This document shows, piece by piece, positions 36,776 to 46,329 of a DNA stretch of 54,517 nt; within the stretch, counting starts at the first letter, position 1, and the number at the start of each line of letters is the position of its first letter. The notes below the pieces were generated by a model that did not search any database, had not been told where the DNA came from, and was given only the letters and a program-made list of their open reading frames with translations. This DNA is from Phycisphaerae bacterium (GTDB lineage: Bacteria > Planctomycetota > Phycisphaerae > Sedimentisphaerales > Anaerobacaceae): NCBI GenBank assembly GCA_016782865.1, contig JADHXR010000029.1, forward strand, positions 1-54,517. Direction: 5' to 3'. The translations under genes were made by a program, and so were the position numbers.

Positions 36776-37371
36776 AATGCTGGTGATTATATGGGCCGAA
36801 GCGTGCTTTGAATAGGTAAAAGCCAAGTGACAGAGCTGTGACAGCTTGTTTGCGCTATGATCAGGCCGCCGTCAGCACAATAGAGTGGAGTCGCTCCTCC
36901 TCCGGAACGACTCCATTGACAGAAAGTAATATGTTGTCTACAAGACCGGCCAAACCGAACCGATTCTGTCGATTAAAAAAAATCGGGCGGACATGTCCTC
37001 CTCCGAAATAGTTTTAGGCTGTCCACCCAATATAGTTGCCTAAAAACGCATAAGTAGGGTTAAACTGCAAAGAATATGCCAAACTCGGGACACTGGTGGT
37101 TGAGAAAGCTTATAAACTAAGCCGAAGTGCTTAATTAAAATATACTTACGACCGTGCCTACTATTACAGATGCGGTGCTGCTGCCTCACCCGTTTTTAAT
37201 AGAGTGTTTATTTATATCAACACCTACTTATCCCAACAACCCCACATTAACACTAAATATACTGTCTGTGGTCGTTTGGTCATAAGGCTTTTGTATGTTT
37301 ACCATAAACAACATAGTGTGATAAGAATAAACTTTGGCAGGTGTCATTTTTGTGAGAACACGAGCGGTAGG
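36776..37371. other. AT-rich gene-free stretch between thiE and the LtaS-like gene
   Basis: One hairpin (GGAGTCG with CGACTCC, 36887-36914) and a strongly AT-rich tract from about 37010 are seen. A 74-codon frame at 37204-37428 has no family signature and is not accepted. Confidence 0.4.
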
Positions 37372-39345
37372 CTATTTCCGTTCCTTCTTGTACTTAGCCG
37401 AGGAAACGCGGTTCGTCCAGCGACATAGCCAGCGGTCGAACAATAATTTCTTGCCCGTTTTTACCTGATTGGGCCGAAAAACCGTCTCTTTGCGCCAGGC
37501 AGTGATCTCATCGGCAACCTTCTGCATCTGCTGGGCGGCCAGCTCTACCTTCACCAACTCCAGTGGGTCAGCATCGAGATTATAGAAGCAGGCTGTTCTT
37601 TCGGTAGGATGGTAAATGAATTTCTGATTACCCTGGACAAACCCCGCTGGTCCTTCCTGCATCCAGCCGGAAAAGTAGACTTTGCGGTCCTCTGGAACCG
37701 GGCCGAGCACATTCAAACCGTCAAAACCTGCCGATTCCGTTTCAAAGCCCAAGAGATCCAGAAGTGTCGGAGTCAGGTCGACGGAACTGACCGGGCGCGT
37801 GATCTTACTGCCCGGCTCGACCAGAAACGGTGCCCGCAGACAAAAGGGGATGTGCAGGAGTTCGTCGAAAGCTATCCGGTTGTGCCCGAGCTGGCCGTGC
37901 TCACCGAAGGCCTCGCCGTGATCGCTAATCACACAAAAGATCATCTCATCCGTGAGATTCAGCCTGGCAAGCTCTACGTCCAACGCGGCCAGGAAATTGT
38001 CCGTGTAAGAAATTGACTGTCGATAGCGCTCGACAGGCTCCTTGTCCGGCTCACCGAACCACTCGGGGACCACGTATGGATCGTGAGTAATCGAGCAAAG
38101 GAGCACCGCGAAAAAAGGTTGTTCCTTTGCTTTTATCCAGTCAGTGACGGGCTTCAACATCGAGAACTCGTCGGAACCCAGATAACCGACAAACGTGTTT
38201 GGGTCATCCAGGTCGTCCCTGGCCCAAAATTCCTCAAAGCCAAGATTGTAGACGAGCCCGGGCCGAGATTCGAAACTGCCCATGGCCGATTGGAAAAAAG
38301 CGGTTCTGTAGCCAAGCTCGTCTCTGAGAATCGTAGCAATGCCACCGTACGGCTTGGCAGCCGGAACCCCCTCGACAATGTCCTGTGAGGCTGACGAGAA
38401 ACGACCGCTAAACAGCGCGAAGAGCGCCTTGGTAGTATGAGTGAGCATCGAGCGCGTGTTTGAAAACTCTACACCCTGAGCGGCAAGCCTTGCCAGATAA
38501 GGTGTTAAACTGTTATTTGGGTCCGCAAGTGAAGTGTAATTGTACTGGACGCCCTCGAGAACCACGACAAGAACGTTATGTCTTGCCTGCTGCGATCCCG
38601 TCGTGATCTTAAGTTGGTCGAAGGACTGTATTGTACGCTTCGGATCGAGCGGCCGTCTGTAGTCCGAAAGAACAAGGCTCATGACAGCCCTAAGTTGTGC
38701 ATTGGACCGCAGCCCCACCGCGCCGATCTGTGTGGAACCGCGCCTCGTAACCGCCGGGCGGGCGATAACAGTAGCGGCGGCAATCATCACACATATGATG
38801 ATTCGGATCCTAAACCGCCTGCGGTTGTATGCCGGTAGCCTTGGATGCGCCAGACAGGAAATGAAAAAGGCCAGAGCAATGGCGCTCGGAACAAGCAATA
38901 TAAATGCCGCCGCCGGCATCTTTGCCAGATTGACACCAACGATACAGAACGAGTTTACCGGGGCCCGAATCAAAGACAAAAGAATTCTCGGCAGGATCTG
39001 ATTTCCCGTTCTGATAAGCCAGGCGGCGTTCATGATCGACCATGTGCATATAACAGCAGCAATGATTGTGGCGGTGCGCACTGTCCACTTGCGGGGCCAG
39101 GTCAAGCAGGAAAGTGACAGGAAAGCTTCAACTGCCAACAAGCAACCTATATCGGCCAATATCCATCCCAGATAATCCTCGCCGAGAGCATACCGGCACG
39201 AGTGAAAGAATTTTACAGCCAGTGTGTAGCACAGTGCTATTACCATGATGACACTATAAGCACGCAGAGTAAGGATATTGTATAGCCTGCGAGCCGCGGC
39301 TATAATGCTAAACGTTGAGTCAGATTGCGCACACTGGGAATTCAT
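37372..39345 (-). CDS. LtaS-like membrane phosphoglycerol/phosphoethanolamine transferase family protein
   Basis: This 657-residue protein has about five membrane helices in the first 230 residues, then an alkaline-phosphatase-fold (sulfatase) domain outside the membrane. The segment HNVLVVVLEGVQ starts the domain. MLTHTTKALFALFSG (near residue 300) places a threonine at the nucleophile position, as in lipoteichoic acid synthase, rather than the Cys/Ser of sulfatases. VISDHGEAFGEHGQLGHN near residue 470 carries the metal-binding Asp-His pair. An envelope-modifying transferase is therefore likely. In a Gram-negative-type planctomycete the acceptor is unlikely to be teichoic acid; a glycan or lipid head group is more plausible. 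Flanked by AT-rich gaps on both sides. Confidence 0.85.
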   Translation of the reverse strand: MNSQCAQSDSTFSIIAAARRLYNILTLRAYSVIMVIALCYTLAVKFFHSCRYALGEDYLGWILADIGCLLAVEAFLSLSCLTWPRKWTVRTATIIAAVICTWSIMNAAWLIRTGNQILPRILLSLIRAPVNSFCIVGVNLAKMPAAAFILLVPSAIALAFFISCLAHPRLPAYNRRRFRIRIIICVMIAAATVIARPAVTRRGSTQIGAVGLRSNAQLRAVMSLVLSDYRRPLDPKRTIQSFDQLKITTGSQQARHNVLVVVLEGVQYNYTSLADPNNSLTPYLARLAAQGVEFSNTRSMLTHTTKALFALFSGRFSSASQDIVEGVPAAKPYGGIATILRDELGYRTAFFQSAMGSFESRPGLVYNLGFEEFWARDDLDDPNTFVGYLGSDEFSMLKPVTDWIKAKEQPFFAVLLCSITHDPYVVPEWFGEPDKEPVERYRQSISYTDNFLAALDVELARLNLTDEMIFCVISDHGEAFGEHGQLGHNRIAFDELLHIPFCLRAPFLVEPGSKITRPVSSVDLTPTLLDLLGFETESAGFDGLNVLGPVPEDRKVYFSGWMQEGPAGFVQGNQKFIYHPTERTACFYNLDADPLELVKVELAAQQMQKVADEITAWRKETVFRPNQVKTGKKLLFDRWLCRWTNRVSSAKYKKERK

Positions 39346-39744
39346 AGGCTGCCAAGATACTAAAAGACTCGGCAAATAGCAAGATGCTTTGCTGAGGCGT
39401 TTTAATAACAGGCAAAGCAGTTACTATGTATGTTATTGTATATTATAAAAAAGTAGTATTAGTAATCATATAGGCGGTTAGATTGCTATATTTGAATAGT
39501 CGTTCTGCCTAACGCTTTATTTCAGAAAGCTTTAGTGTAAATATCGACAATTTCAATCTGTGGATAAACTGTTGTATTGTGTGTGTCTTTGTCATCACAA
39601 GTAACATTTTTCATCACCCTCTGAACCGCATGTCAGGTTCTTCAATATATCTAACAGTTTCATTAACAATCCAAATTACAGGTCCACGCTCTTGTTTTCC
39701 TGTTCCATCCGGGCGTCCTTAGCCCCCATATCCATCAAAACGAG

Positions 39745-39773
39745 CTTGCGGATTCGCCGTGGTCGGCTATAAT
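39745..39773 (+). promoter_or_regulatory. Probable promoter of the activase-type gene
   Basis: TTGCGG (part of the -35 consensus) lies 16 bases before a perfect TATAAT. The start near 39780 leaves a leader of about 100 bases. The rest of the 39346-39883 gap is AT-rich and shows no gene. Confidence 0.5.
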
Positions 39774-39883
39774 AGGCGGTTCACGCTATTTATGAGGCGT
39801 GCTGTGCCGTTATCAAGTCGCCTTTGGACGTGATATTCTGTGCCCATTGGGACGTCACAATAAGGAATATAGGAAAGGGAAAA

Positions 39884-42800
39884 GTGGAAAATTCAGGAAA
39901 AGAGTTATTTATTGGGGTTGATGTCGGTAGCAGCTTCGTTCACTATGTTGCGCTTGCCGAGGACAGAAGCGTAAGATATTCTCCGCGACCGATAATGCAC
40001 TTTGCGAATCCTATCGGAGCCGTAAAGGAAGCATGGCGGGACATAGCACAGAGGTTCGGTGTCGAGAGCATAAAGAACACCGCCTTCACAGGCAGCGGCG
40101 CCGAGTCCTTCGAGAAAGTCATGAAGGGCGTCACTTACGTCTTTGACAGCGTGGCGATTCCCAAGGGCGCCGAGACGGCCAATCCTCAAGCGCAGTACAT
40201 TTTCCACATGGGGGCAAAAGATTCGTACTTCTTCCACTTAAAGCGGATAAACGCAAAGAAGGTTATCCAGGAATGGAGGACGGGCACCAAGTGCGGCGGT
40301 GGCTCGGGCACCTTGATTGAAAAACAGTGCCGGAGGTTTTTTGAGGGTGAGGTTCCCAACCCGGAATTGGAAAATACTGGCTGTGCGGAAAGTACCGACC
40401 AAAAGGAGAACATTAGTATACAAAACAGGGCAAAGTTACAGGCAAGACTCGAGGAGATGTTCTCCAGGGCCCAGAGAGAGGCCGAGGGCTCAGCCGAGCC
40501 GAGCGAGTTCCTCGCGCGATGCGGCGTTGTCATTCAGTCCGACCTGATTCATAAGCAGAACGAGGGGGCGACAAGGCAGGACAATCTAGCGGGCCTTTTC
40601 CGGACGGTCGCCCGCAATTACAAGATAGATGTTCTTGGCGCGAGACAGTTCGACAGCTCCCAGGATTCTCCCGGCGCCATCGCGACAGGCGGCGTCTTTG
40701 CGAACGACCTTATAAGAAAAAACATGGAGGAATTCCTCGGTATTACCGTAGAAAGATCCGAGCACTATCACAACATCGCGGCAATCGGCGCGGCGGTCAA
40801 AGCAATAGAGCAGAATGACAGCTTCGTGTTTAGCCTTGAGCAACTCGACGAAGTGGCGGCCCACGGCAGACAGAACCGCAAGTTCGCGCCCGCACTGTCT
40901 GCGAGCCTGGGACATGTGCACGAAAGGAGCCAGGAACTGACGGCCGAAATCAAGCCCGGCACCGAAGTGGTCCTGGGAATAGACGGAGGCAGCACTACTA
41001 CCAAGGGGGCCCTGGTGGAGTTTAGAACGGGCAAGCTGCTCGATAAGCTGTATATCAAGACTCACGGTAATCCGGAAGAGTCTCTGAAAAAGGTTCTGAC
41101 ATATTTAAGCAGGCACAGAGACAAAGTGATCATCAAAGGAGTTGGCGCCACAGGCTCGGCGAGAAAACTCTATGAGAAGATCCTGGTCAGCAAGAAAAAG
41201 TCGGAGGCTCTGGCCAAAGCCGGCACAGAGATTACCGACAGGGTGACGGATGAAATAACATGTCACGCTCTCGGGATCAAGCACTGTGATCCGGAGGTCG
41301 ACACGATTTTCGAGGTGGGCGGCCAGGACATGAAATTCACAAGCTTCGCTGCCGACGGAACAGTCAAAGAAGCAAAGATGAATTATAGCTGCCAGGCCGG
41401 CTCGGGCCAGACTCTCGATAATATGGCCGACATAGTGAATTTGAATGTGGAGAATTCTCTACAGGAAGCCGCCCTCACTGCCGAGAGAGTTCCGATAATA
41501 GATTCAACCTGCGGGGTTTTCATGGAGATGGATGAGAACCGGCTCATCGCCGAGGGCTTCAGCAAGGAAGAGATTGGCGCCGCGATCGTGCGAGGGACGG
41601 CGGCGAGCTATTATTTCAAGTTTGTCGGAGGCTCCGGACACAACGCAAAAAAATCTTCCGCCCAGGGAGGCCCGCCTTTGGGCAAGGCTTTTCTCGCAGC
41701 CCTGGCCCAGGTGGCAGGCAAAGACATACAAGCGTATCCTCACAGGGAAATGTTCGGAGCATGGGGCCAGGCCCTGGACATCATCGAAAACATAAGACAG
41801 TTCGAGGCGCAGGGCAAAAGCTATGACACCGCGTTCAGGGGCTGGGACCTGGTCGACATGCCGTTCGATAAGCGCAGCATATCATGCAAGGAACTGTTCG
41901 AGGACAAGTGCTGCGGTATGAGGGATTGCCAGCTCGAGGTTTTCTCCATCGAAGCCGATGAGATAATCACAGGCGGCTTCTGCCCGAGAGGAAATTCCGA
42001 AACCGCGAACAGACCCAAGACAGACTACGTCGAAAAATACCACAAGATATACGAGAAGCATTTCAAGAAACAAGGGTGCTTACTCGAGGAGCTGGCTTGC
42101 GTAAAAGCCGACCGGAAGGTACCAACAACCGTCGGGGTTAAAAGGAGCACCGCCACGCTCGGGGAGAAGGGAATCTGGAGTGCTGCGTTCTTCAGGAAGC
42201 TCGGGTTTTACCCTGTTGTTTCTCCGAAAACGAATAAGGAAATCGCCAAGATTGGAGTGGATAATTCGAGAACGGAGTTTTGCATAGCGAGAAAACTCGC
42301 CACGGGACACGCGGCAGTGTTGAACAGGGACCCGAACGTGGAATACCTATTTAATCCGAGTTTCATCGAACAGAGAACCGACAGTCCTCCCGATTTGAAG
42401 TATTGCATCTACACTGAGTCGGAAGGCTATATTCTTAACGATGTCCTTTCGCTCGACAAGAGCAGGCAGATAAATCCCATCCTGCACTTCGGGGATGAGC
42501 CGCTTCTTCTTCATCAGTTGAAGCTGGAATTCGACAGACTGAGTCTCGGCCTCACGGACAAACAGATAAAGGACGCTATCAAGTTTGCAGATGAAGCGGA
42601 GGATGAATTCAAACAGGAGCTTTACGCAGAGGGTGACAAGTTCCTTCAAAAGATCGAAGCCAGCGACGAAAAAGCTTACGTCGGCGTCGGGCGAGATTAC
42701 GTGTTGCTCGACCCGGAGGCCAGTTCGAACTCAGGCGCCATGTTCTCTCAAATCAGAGGGTTGCATTACATCCCGCAACTTTACCTGGAGCACAAGTTCG

Positions 42801-44563
42801 CACACATTCGGCTCGACGAGATAGTGGACAACGAATTCTGGGTCCAGAGCGTCAAGATATTGAGGGCCAATCTTTACGTAGCCGAGCATCCGAAGTTATT
42901 CGCCATCCGAATGATGAACTTTGCATGCGGGCCCGACAGCCTGAAGATTTACCAGGAAGAAAAGATACAGCAGGCGGCGAATAAGCCCATGCTTGTGCTG
43001 CTGACCGACGCACAAACCAACAATGCGCCGTTTGTCACACGAACGGAGGCCCATGAGAGAGTTGTCGATCAAAGCACTCAGAAGAAACTGGCGATCGACG
43101 AGTTGCGGATGCGCACGCACGACACCTGCGAGCAAAGGACCTGGCTCATTCCCAACATGGGGGACGCAAGTTTTATAGGAGCCGCGGGGCTCAGGCATTT
43201 CGGCGTGAACAGCCGAGTGCTGCCGACCGACACACAGAGGAGCTATGAGGTTGCCCGCAAGCACATATACACGGAAGTATGCCACCCGCTCAAAGGCGTT
43301 GTCGGCGACGCGATAGCTTTTCTGCAGGAAGAAGGTGAAGAGAAAGGCGCCGAGTACGTGGACAAGAATTACCTTGTGATGATGCCCACGACGAGCGGCC
43401 CCTGCAGGTTCGGCAAGTATACCGAGCTGGTCAGGGAATTCCTGGACAGAGAAAACCTTCAAAACGTCCCCGTCGCGGGCCCGTCCTCGGAAACCGATTA
43501 TAACGACATACCCTTCCCGGGCAAGCTCAGCGTCTCAGACAAGACGAAGATGCAGCGGATGCTGTACAAGGGGATAAAATCATGCGATTTATTGGAAGAT
43601 ATTTTTCTCAGGTTCAATCCGTATGCCGCCGATAAGGAAGCGATGGCGGCGTTGAGAAAAGAACGCCTGGACGAGCTGGAAAAGGTTGTGGAAGCCGGCG
43701 CCGAGACCGCCGATTTGGTGGAGTGGGGCACCAAGACGGTGTCTTTATTCAAGGCCTATAAGCTCCGCACATACGAGAGATATCCTCTCGTTCTGTATAT
43801 AGGTGAGATTTATGTGCGTCAGCACGATCCGTGCACGGGCTATGTGGTTCGCCAGTTGGAAGAAAGCGGGCTGGAAGTCGTAAGGGACCCCGTGACGGAT
43901 TGGCTGGATTATGTGAATAAGATGAACCAGAGAAACTCGAAAAGAGACATAGGCATGCGGCTGAAAGACTTCGATTTTAGCCGGGCGTGGCAGGCTACCC
44001 GCAAATACGGCAACACCTTTCTGAAGGGAAAGTACATGTCGTCGGTCGAGCACAAAATAGCCGAGCCGTTCCACGAGGTCCTCGAGGGCAGGCATGTACT
44101 TCCCAAGCCGATGCAGATCATCGAGACTCTCGAAGAGAATCACGAATTTCACGCCAACATCGAAGGGGAGTCTCCGCTCAGTTCGGGCATTGCCTATCAG
44201 TTCATGCACGACTTGACCAAACCCTGCGGCGATGCATACATTTCAGGAATATTCCATGTGGGTCCGTTCACCTGCATGCAAGAGGGAGTTGCCACTGCGA
44301 AGATAGAAGCGATGGCAAAGGAATTGCGAAAGAGCAAACCCGATCTGGTTTTCCCGATCATTCATGCCTTCTTCGGCGACTCGGCCAACTCCAGTCTTGA
44401 CTCGGAGATTGCAGTCTTCACCGAACAGTGCTATCAGAAAAGGGAGATGCTCAAGGAAAAGTACGGTCACAAGCCCGCGCCCGCAAAGGCTGCCGGCGGC
44501 ATGGACGTCGTCTCCGTTTCCGGCCCCAAGCGCAGCGCCAAGTACGCCGGAAAACAGGTGTAG
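39884..44563 (+). CDS. Giant BadF/BcrA-type CoA-dehydratase activase protein with two ATPase domains, DUF2229 and HgdB-like parts
   Basis: The GTG at 39884 is preferred over 39824 because AAAGGG lies just upstream and the ATPase begins right away. The 1559-residue protein has ASKHA ATPase domain 1 (about 8-330; GVDVGSSFVHYV, TKCGGGSGTLIEKQC, ARCGVVI) and domain 2 (about 363-690; GIDGGSTTTKGALVE, SCQAGSGQTLDN, STCGVFMEMDENR). Each keeps the two cysteines that hold the bridging [4Fe-4S] cluster in activators of 2-hydroxyacyl-CoA dehydratase. A DUF2229 region (about 749-900, TVGVKRSTATLGEKGIWSAA) and an HgdB-like C-terminal part (about 1040-1500) follow. Known relatives use ATP to fire low-potential electrons; the real substrate of this large class is unknown. 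A single gene, with no separate dehydratase beside it. Confidence 0.9.
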   Translation: MENSGKELFIGVDVGSSFVHYVALAEDRSVRYSPRPIMHFANPIGAVKEAWRDIAQRFGVESIKNTAFTGSGAESFEKVMKGVTYVFDSVAIPKGAETANPQAQYIFHMGAKDSYFFHLKRINAKKVIQEWRTGTKCGGGSGTLIEKQCRRFFEGEVPNPELENTGCAESTDQKENISIQNRAKLQARLEEMFSRAQREAEGSAEPSEFLARCGVVIQSDLIHKQNEGATRQDNLAGLFRTVARNYKIDVLGARQFDSSQDSPGAIATGGVFANDLIRKNMEEFLGITVERSEHYHNIAAIGAAVKAIEQNDSFVFSLEQLDEVAAHGRQNRKFAPALSASLGHVHERSQELTAEIKPGTEVVLGIDGGSTTTKGALVEFRTGKLLDKLYIKTHGNPEESLKKVLTYLSRHRDKVIIKGVGATGSARKLYEKILVSKKKSEALAKAGTEITDRVTDEITCHALGIKHCDPEVDTIFEVGGQDMKFTSFAADGTVKEAKMNYSCQAGSGQTLDNMADIVNLNVENSLQEAALTAERVPIIDSTCGVFMEMDENRLIAEGFSKEEIGAAIVRGTAASYYFKFVGGSGHNAKKSSAQGGPPLGKAFLAALAQVAGKDIQAYPHREMFGAWGQALDIIENIRQFEAQGKSYDTAFRGWDLVDMPFDKRSISCKELFEDKCCGMRDCQLEVFSIEADEIITGGFCPRGNSETANRPKTDYVEKYHKIYEKHFKKQGCLLEELACVKADRKVPTTVGVKRSTATLGEKGIWSAAFFRKLGFYPVVSPKTNKEIAKIGVDNSRTEFCIARKLATGHAAVLNRDPNVEYLFNPSFIEQRTDSPPDLKYCIYTESEGYILNDVLSLDKSRQINPILHFGDEPLLLHQLKLEFDRLSLGLTDKQIKDAIKFADEAEDEFKQELYAEGDKFLQKIEASDEKAYVGVGRDYVLLDPEASSNSGAMFSQIRGLHYIPQLYLEHKFAHIRLDEIVDNEFWVQSVKILRANLYVAEHPKLFAIRMMNFACGPDSLKIYQEEKIQQAANKPMLVLLTDAQTNNAPFVTRTEAHERVVDQSTQKKLAIDELRMRTHDTCEQRTWLIPNMGDASFIGAAGLRHFGVNSRVLPTDTQRSYEVARKHIYTEVCHPLKGVVGDAIAFLQEEGEEKGAEYVDKNYLVMMPTTSGPCRFGKYTELVREFLDRENLQNVPVAGPSSETDYNDIPFPGKLSVSDKTKMQRMLYKGIKSCDLLEDIFLRFNPYAADKEAMAALRKERLDELEKVVEAGAETADLVEWGTKTVSLFKAYKLRTYERYPLVLYIGEIYVRQHDPCTGYVVRQLEESGLEVVRDPVTDWLDYVNKMNQRNSKRDIGMRLKDFDFSRAWQATRKYGNTFLKGKYMSSVEHKIAEPFHEVLEGRHVLPKPMQIIETLEENHEFHANIEGESPLSSGIAYQFMHDLTKPCGDAYISGIFHVGPFTCMQEGVATAKIEAMAKELRKSKPDLVFPIIHAFFGDSANSSLDSEIAVFTEQCYQKREMLKEKYGHKPAPAKAAGGMDVVSVSGPKRSAKYAGKQV

Positions 44564-44588
44564 AAAGTGCAAATATGAAAAATCAAAA

Positions 44589-44661
44589 TGCAAAATTAAA
44601 AGAAGTCATCCTGGCGCGCCGGGATTCCGCAATTTTGATATTTGATATTTGATATTTGATT
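44589..44661. repeat. Dispersed palindromic repeat (TGCAAAATT type) with tandem heptamers
   Basis: TGCAAAATTAAAAGAAG opens a partly palindromic unit that closes with CCGCAATTTTGAT. A copy of the same unit lies at the window end (54468-54517). Four tandem TTTGATA-like heptamers (44634-44661) follow. It sits between the activase and coiled-coil genes. Confidence 0.7.
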
Positions 44662-44709
44662 TCTATTTTTATTGGATTGTGGCCGTGCGATCATTTGAAA
44701 GGTTGTACG

Positions 44710-45543
44710 ATGGCAAAACGTTCGCCTAAGGCAGTGCTGCCCGGAGAGATGTATCAAAAGAACGGCCGATGGTGGTGGAAGGTCAGGCTGCCCGGAGAGG
44801 CTCGCGTCAGGGCCAGGGCGCTCAAGCCCGACGGAGCGCGAGTAGCCCCGAAGACCCGCAAGGTTGCCGAAGAAGTTGCCTGCGAGCGGTGGCGCCTTTC
44901 CATAGAGGCCGAGACCGAAGCGAGGGTCAAGTCCGAAATACAGGCTAAGGCCGAGAAGGCAGTGGCGCAAGCCAAGGCCGAGGCCGCCGACGCAATTGCA
45001 AAGGTCGAGGCGGAGTGTCATGAGCAGCTCGAGGCTGGCGCGCAGGCGCTGGCCAAGGCGCAGGAAAAAGCAAGAGCCGAAGCGGCGAAAAGGGCAAGCG
45101 TTGAGGCGAAACTCAGCGCCCAGTCCGAGCAGGCGGAAACCCTCGGCGCCGGGGAGCCGACCGAACAAGTCGGGGCCCAATTCGAGCAAAGGGAGAAGGC
45201 TTACCGTGACGCCCTGAATGAGGCGCGGCAGAAGGTCCAGGCGGAAGCTACACTGAGGGCCGAAGCGGAGCAGAGGGCACAGATGGAGGCTCGGGCCCGG
45301 GCGATAGCTGAGGCCAGAGCTCAGGCCGAGGCGGAGCTGCGATCCGAAGCCGAACAAAGGGCCAATTTGCAGGCCAAGGCAGGAATGAGGGCCGAGACGA
45401 AGTTCCGCGGGCAAACCGAGAGTACAGGCAGGACCGGACCCTGCGAGGGCTGCGGCCAACAAGACGTGCCGGAGGAAGATTTGGCCAAAATCGACTCGGG
45501 CCAATTGGTCTGCCCGGATTGCCTAATGCTGATACGGGCCTGA
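44710..45543 (+). CDS. Ala/Glu-rich coiled-coil protein with DNA-binding-like head and zinc-ribbon tail
   Basis: This 277-residue protein has three parts. The head (about 1-55: GEMYQKNGRWWWKVRLPGEA) looks like the small arm-type or AP2-like DNA-binding fold found at the N-terminus of integrases. The middle (60-235) is an extremely Ala/Glu/Arg-rich, long single coil (repeats such as AEAELRSEAEQRANL). The tail (CEGCGQQDVPEEDL then CPDCLM) is a CxxC-CxxC zinc ribbon. No integrase catalytic residues are present. The unusual combination suggests a chromosomal or RNA-polymerase-associated structural factor, but I know no named family. Its start is fixed by GAAAGGTTG upstream of the ATG. Confidence 0.6.
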   Translation: MAKRSPKAVLPGEMYQKNGRWWWKVRLPGEARVRARALKPDGARVAPKTRKVAEEVACERWRLSIEAETEARVKSEIQAKAEKAVAQAKAEAADAIAKVEAECHEQLEAGAQALAKAQEKARAEAAKRASVEAKLSAQSEQAETLGAGEPTEQVGAQFEQREKAYRDALNEARQKVQAEATLRAEAEQRAQMEARARAIAEARAQAEAELRSEAEQRANLQAKAGMRAETKFRGQTESTGRTGPCEGCGQQDVPEEDLAKIDSGQLVCPDCLMLIRA

Positions 45544-45672
45544 TGCTCGCCCGATGTGAGCGAAGAGACATGGGGCCTTTGCCTTGAAGAGTTATCCGGT
45601 GTTACTTGTCCCAGCGGTGGGCAATCGGCTCAAGCAGGACGCCTAGTTCGTTTCCCTGACCTTTCGAGCGGA

Positions 45673-45822
45673 TTACTCCAACGATGCAACCCCGATTGTT
45701 GATGGCTCGAACGTGTAACATTTTTCCCATCTCATGCGGTATCTGGTCGTCACAAAAATGAGTCCGGCGAGAGCCACAGCGGTAGCCGAAAGGGCAACTC
45801 GTAATCGGCGTTTCGGTTTCAT
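45673..45822 (-). CDS. 49-residue single-membrane-span peptide, translationally coupled to the thioesterase gene
   Basis: The ATG overlaps the thioesterase stop in an ATGA junction, a classic coupling arrangement. The peptide starts MKPKRRLR (basic), then VALSATAVALAGLIFV (one hydrophobic helix), then a short basic tail. A different frame across the same DNA (to 45602) also has some protein-like features, so either could be real, or one gene is frameshifted. The function is unknown. Confidence 0.4.
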   Translation of the reverse strand: MKPKRRLRVALSATAVALAGLIFVTTRYRMRWEKCYTFEPSTIGVASLE

Positions 45823-46325
45823 TCGGGGTCTGTGGATTGTCTGCGCGAGATCTTACCCAGAAGCTCCTTTCTGGCCTGGACTCTGAGCCTGGCGTTCGCG
45901 TAGCGTCTCTTCTCCTTATCCGTTTGTGGCAAGATCGGCGGGGCGGGGGTCGGCTTTTTGTTCTTGTCCAGCGCGACAAACGTCAGGTGCGCCGTTGTAG
46001 CGACAACCTGTCGGCCTGTGTATGCATCCTCTCTGGTGACCCTGACGCCGACTTCCATCGACGAGCGGCTGACGTAATTGACCGAGGCCCTCAAGAGTAC
46101 GTGGTCCCCGATACTGATGGGTTCCTTGAAGGCCAGCGAGTCGATGCCAGCGGTGACAACTTCTTTGCCGCAGTGTCTCTGCGCCGCCATGCCTGCGACC
46201 ATATCGATCCAGGCCATGATGACGCCGCCGAAGGCCGTGCCGTGAGGATTGGCCTGATGAGGCATGACCAGGTATCTGGTTTCAACGGCGCTTTGGCCGG
46301 GACTTTTGGCCTTTGGTTCTGCCAT
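45819..46325 (-). CDS. Acyl-CoA thioesterase, hotdog fold (YciA-like)
   Basis: The ATG at 46325 begins 4 bases after the LemA stop. The 168-residue protein has the hotdog thioesterase pattern NPHGTAFGGVIMAWIDMVAG, then VTAGIDSLAFKEPISIGDHV, then a SRSSMEVGVRVTRED strand pair and TAHLTFVALDK. Such enzymes release free acids from acyl-CoA. A lysine/arginine-rich C-terminal extension is present. An upstream start (46400) is discarded because it overlaps lemA and lacks homology. Last conserved gene of the NTase-TPM-LemA-thioesterase operon. Confidence 0.9.
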   Translation of the reverse strand: MAEPKAKSPGQSAVETRYLVMPHQANPHGTAFGGVIMAWIDMVAGMAAQRHCGKEVVTAGIDSLAFKEPISIGDHVLLRASVNYVSRSSMEVGVRVTREDAYTGRQVVATTAHLTFVALDKNKKPTPAPPILPQTDKEKRRYANARLRVQARKELLGKISRRQSTDPE

Positions 46326-46329
46326 CTTT

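Noticed and set aside
37204-37428. 74-codon frame in an AT-rich gap
   Set aside because: No ribosome-binding site or recognisable content; it overlaps the end of the opposite gene.
44634-44661. CRISPR-like repeat array
   Set aside because: Only four 7-base tandem units with no spacers.
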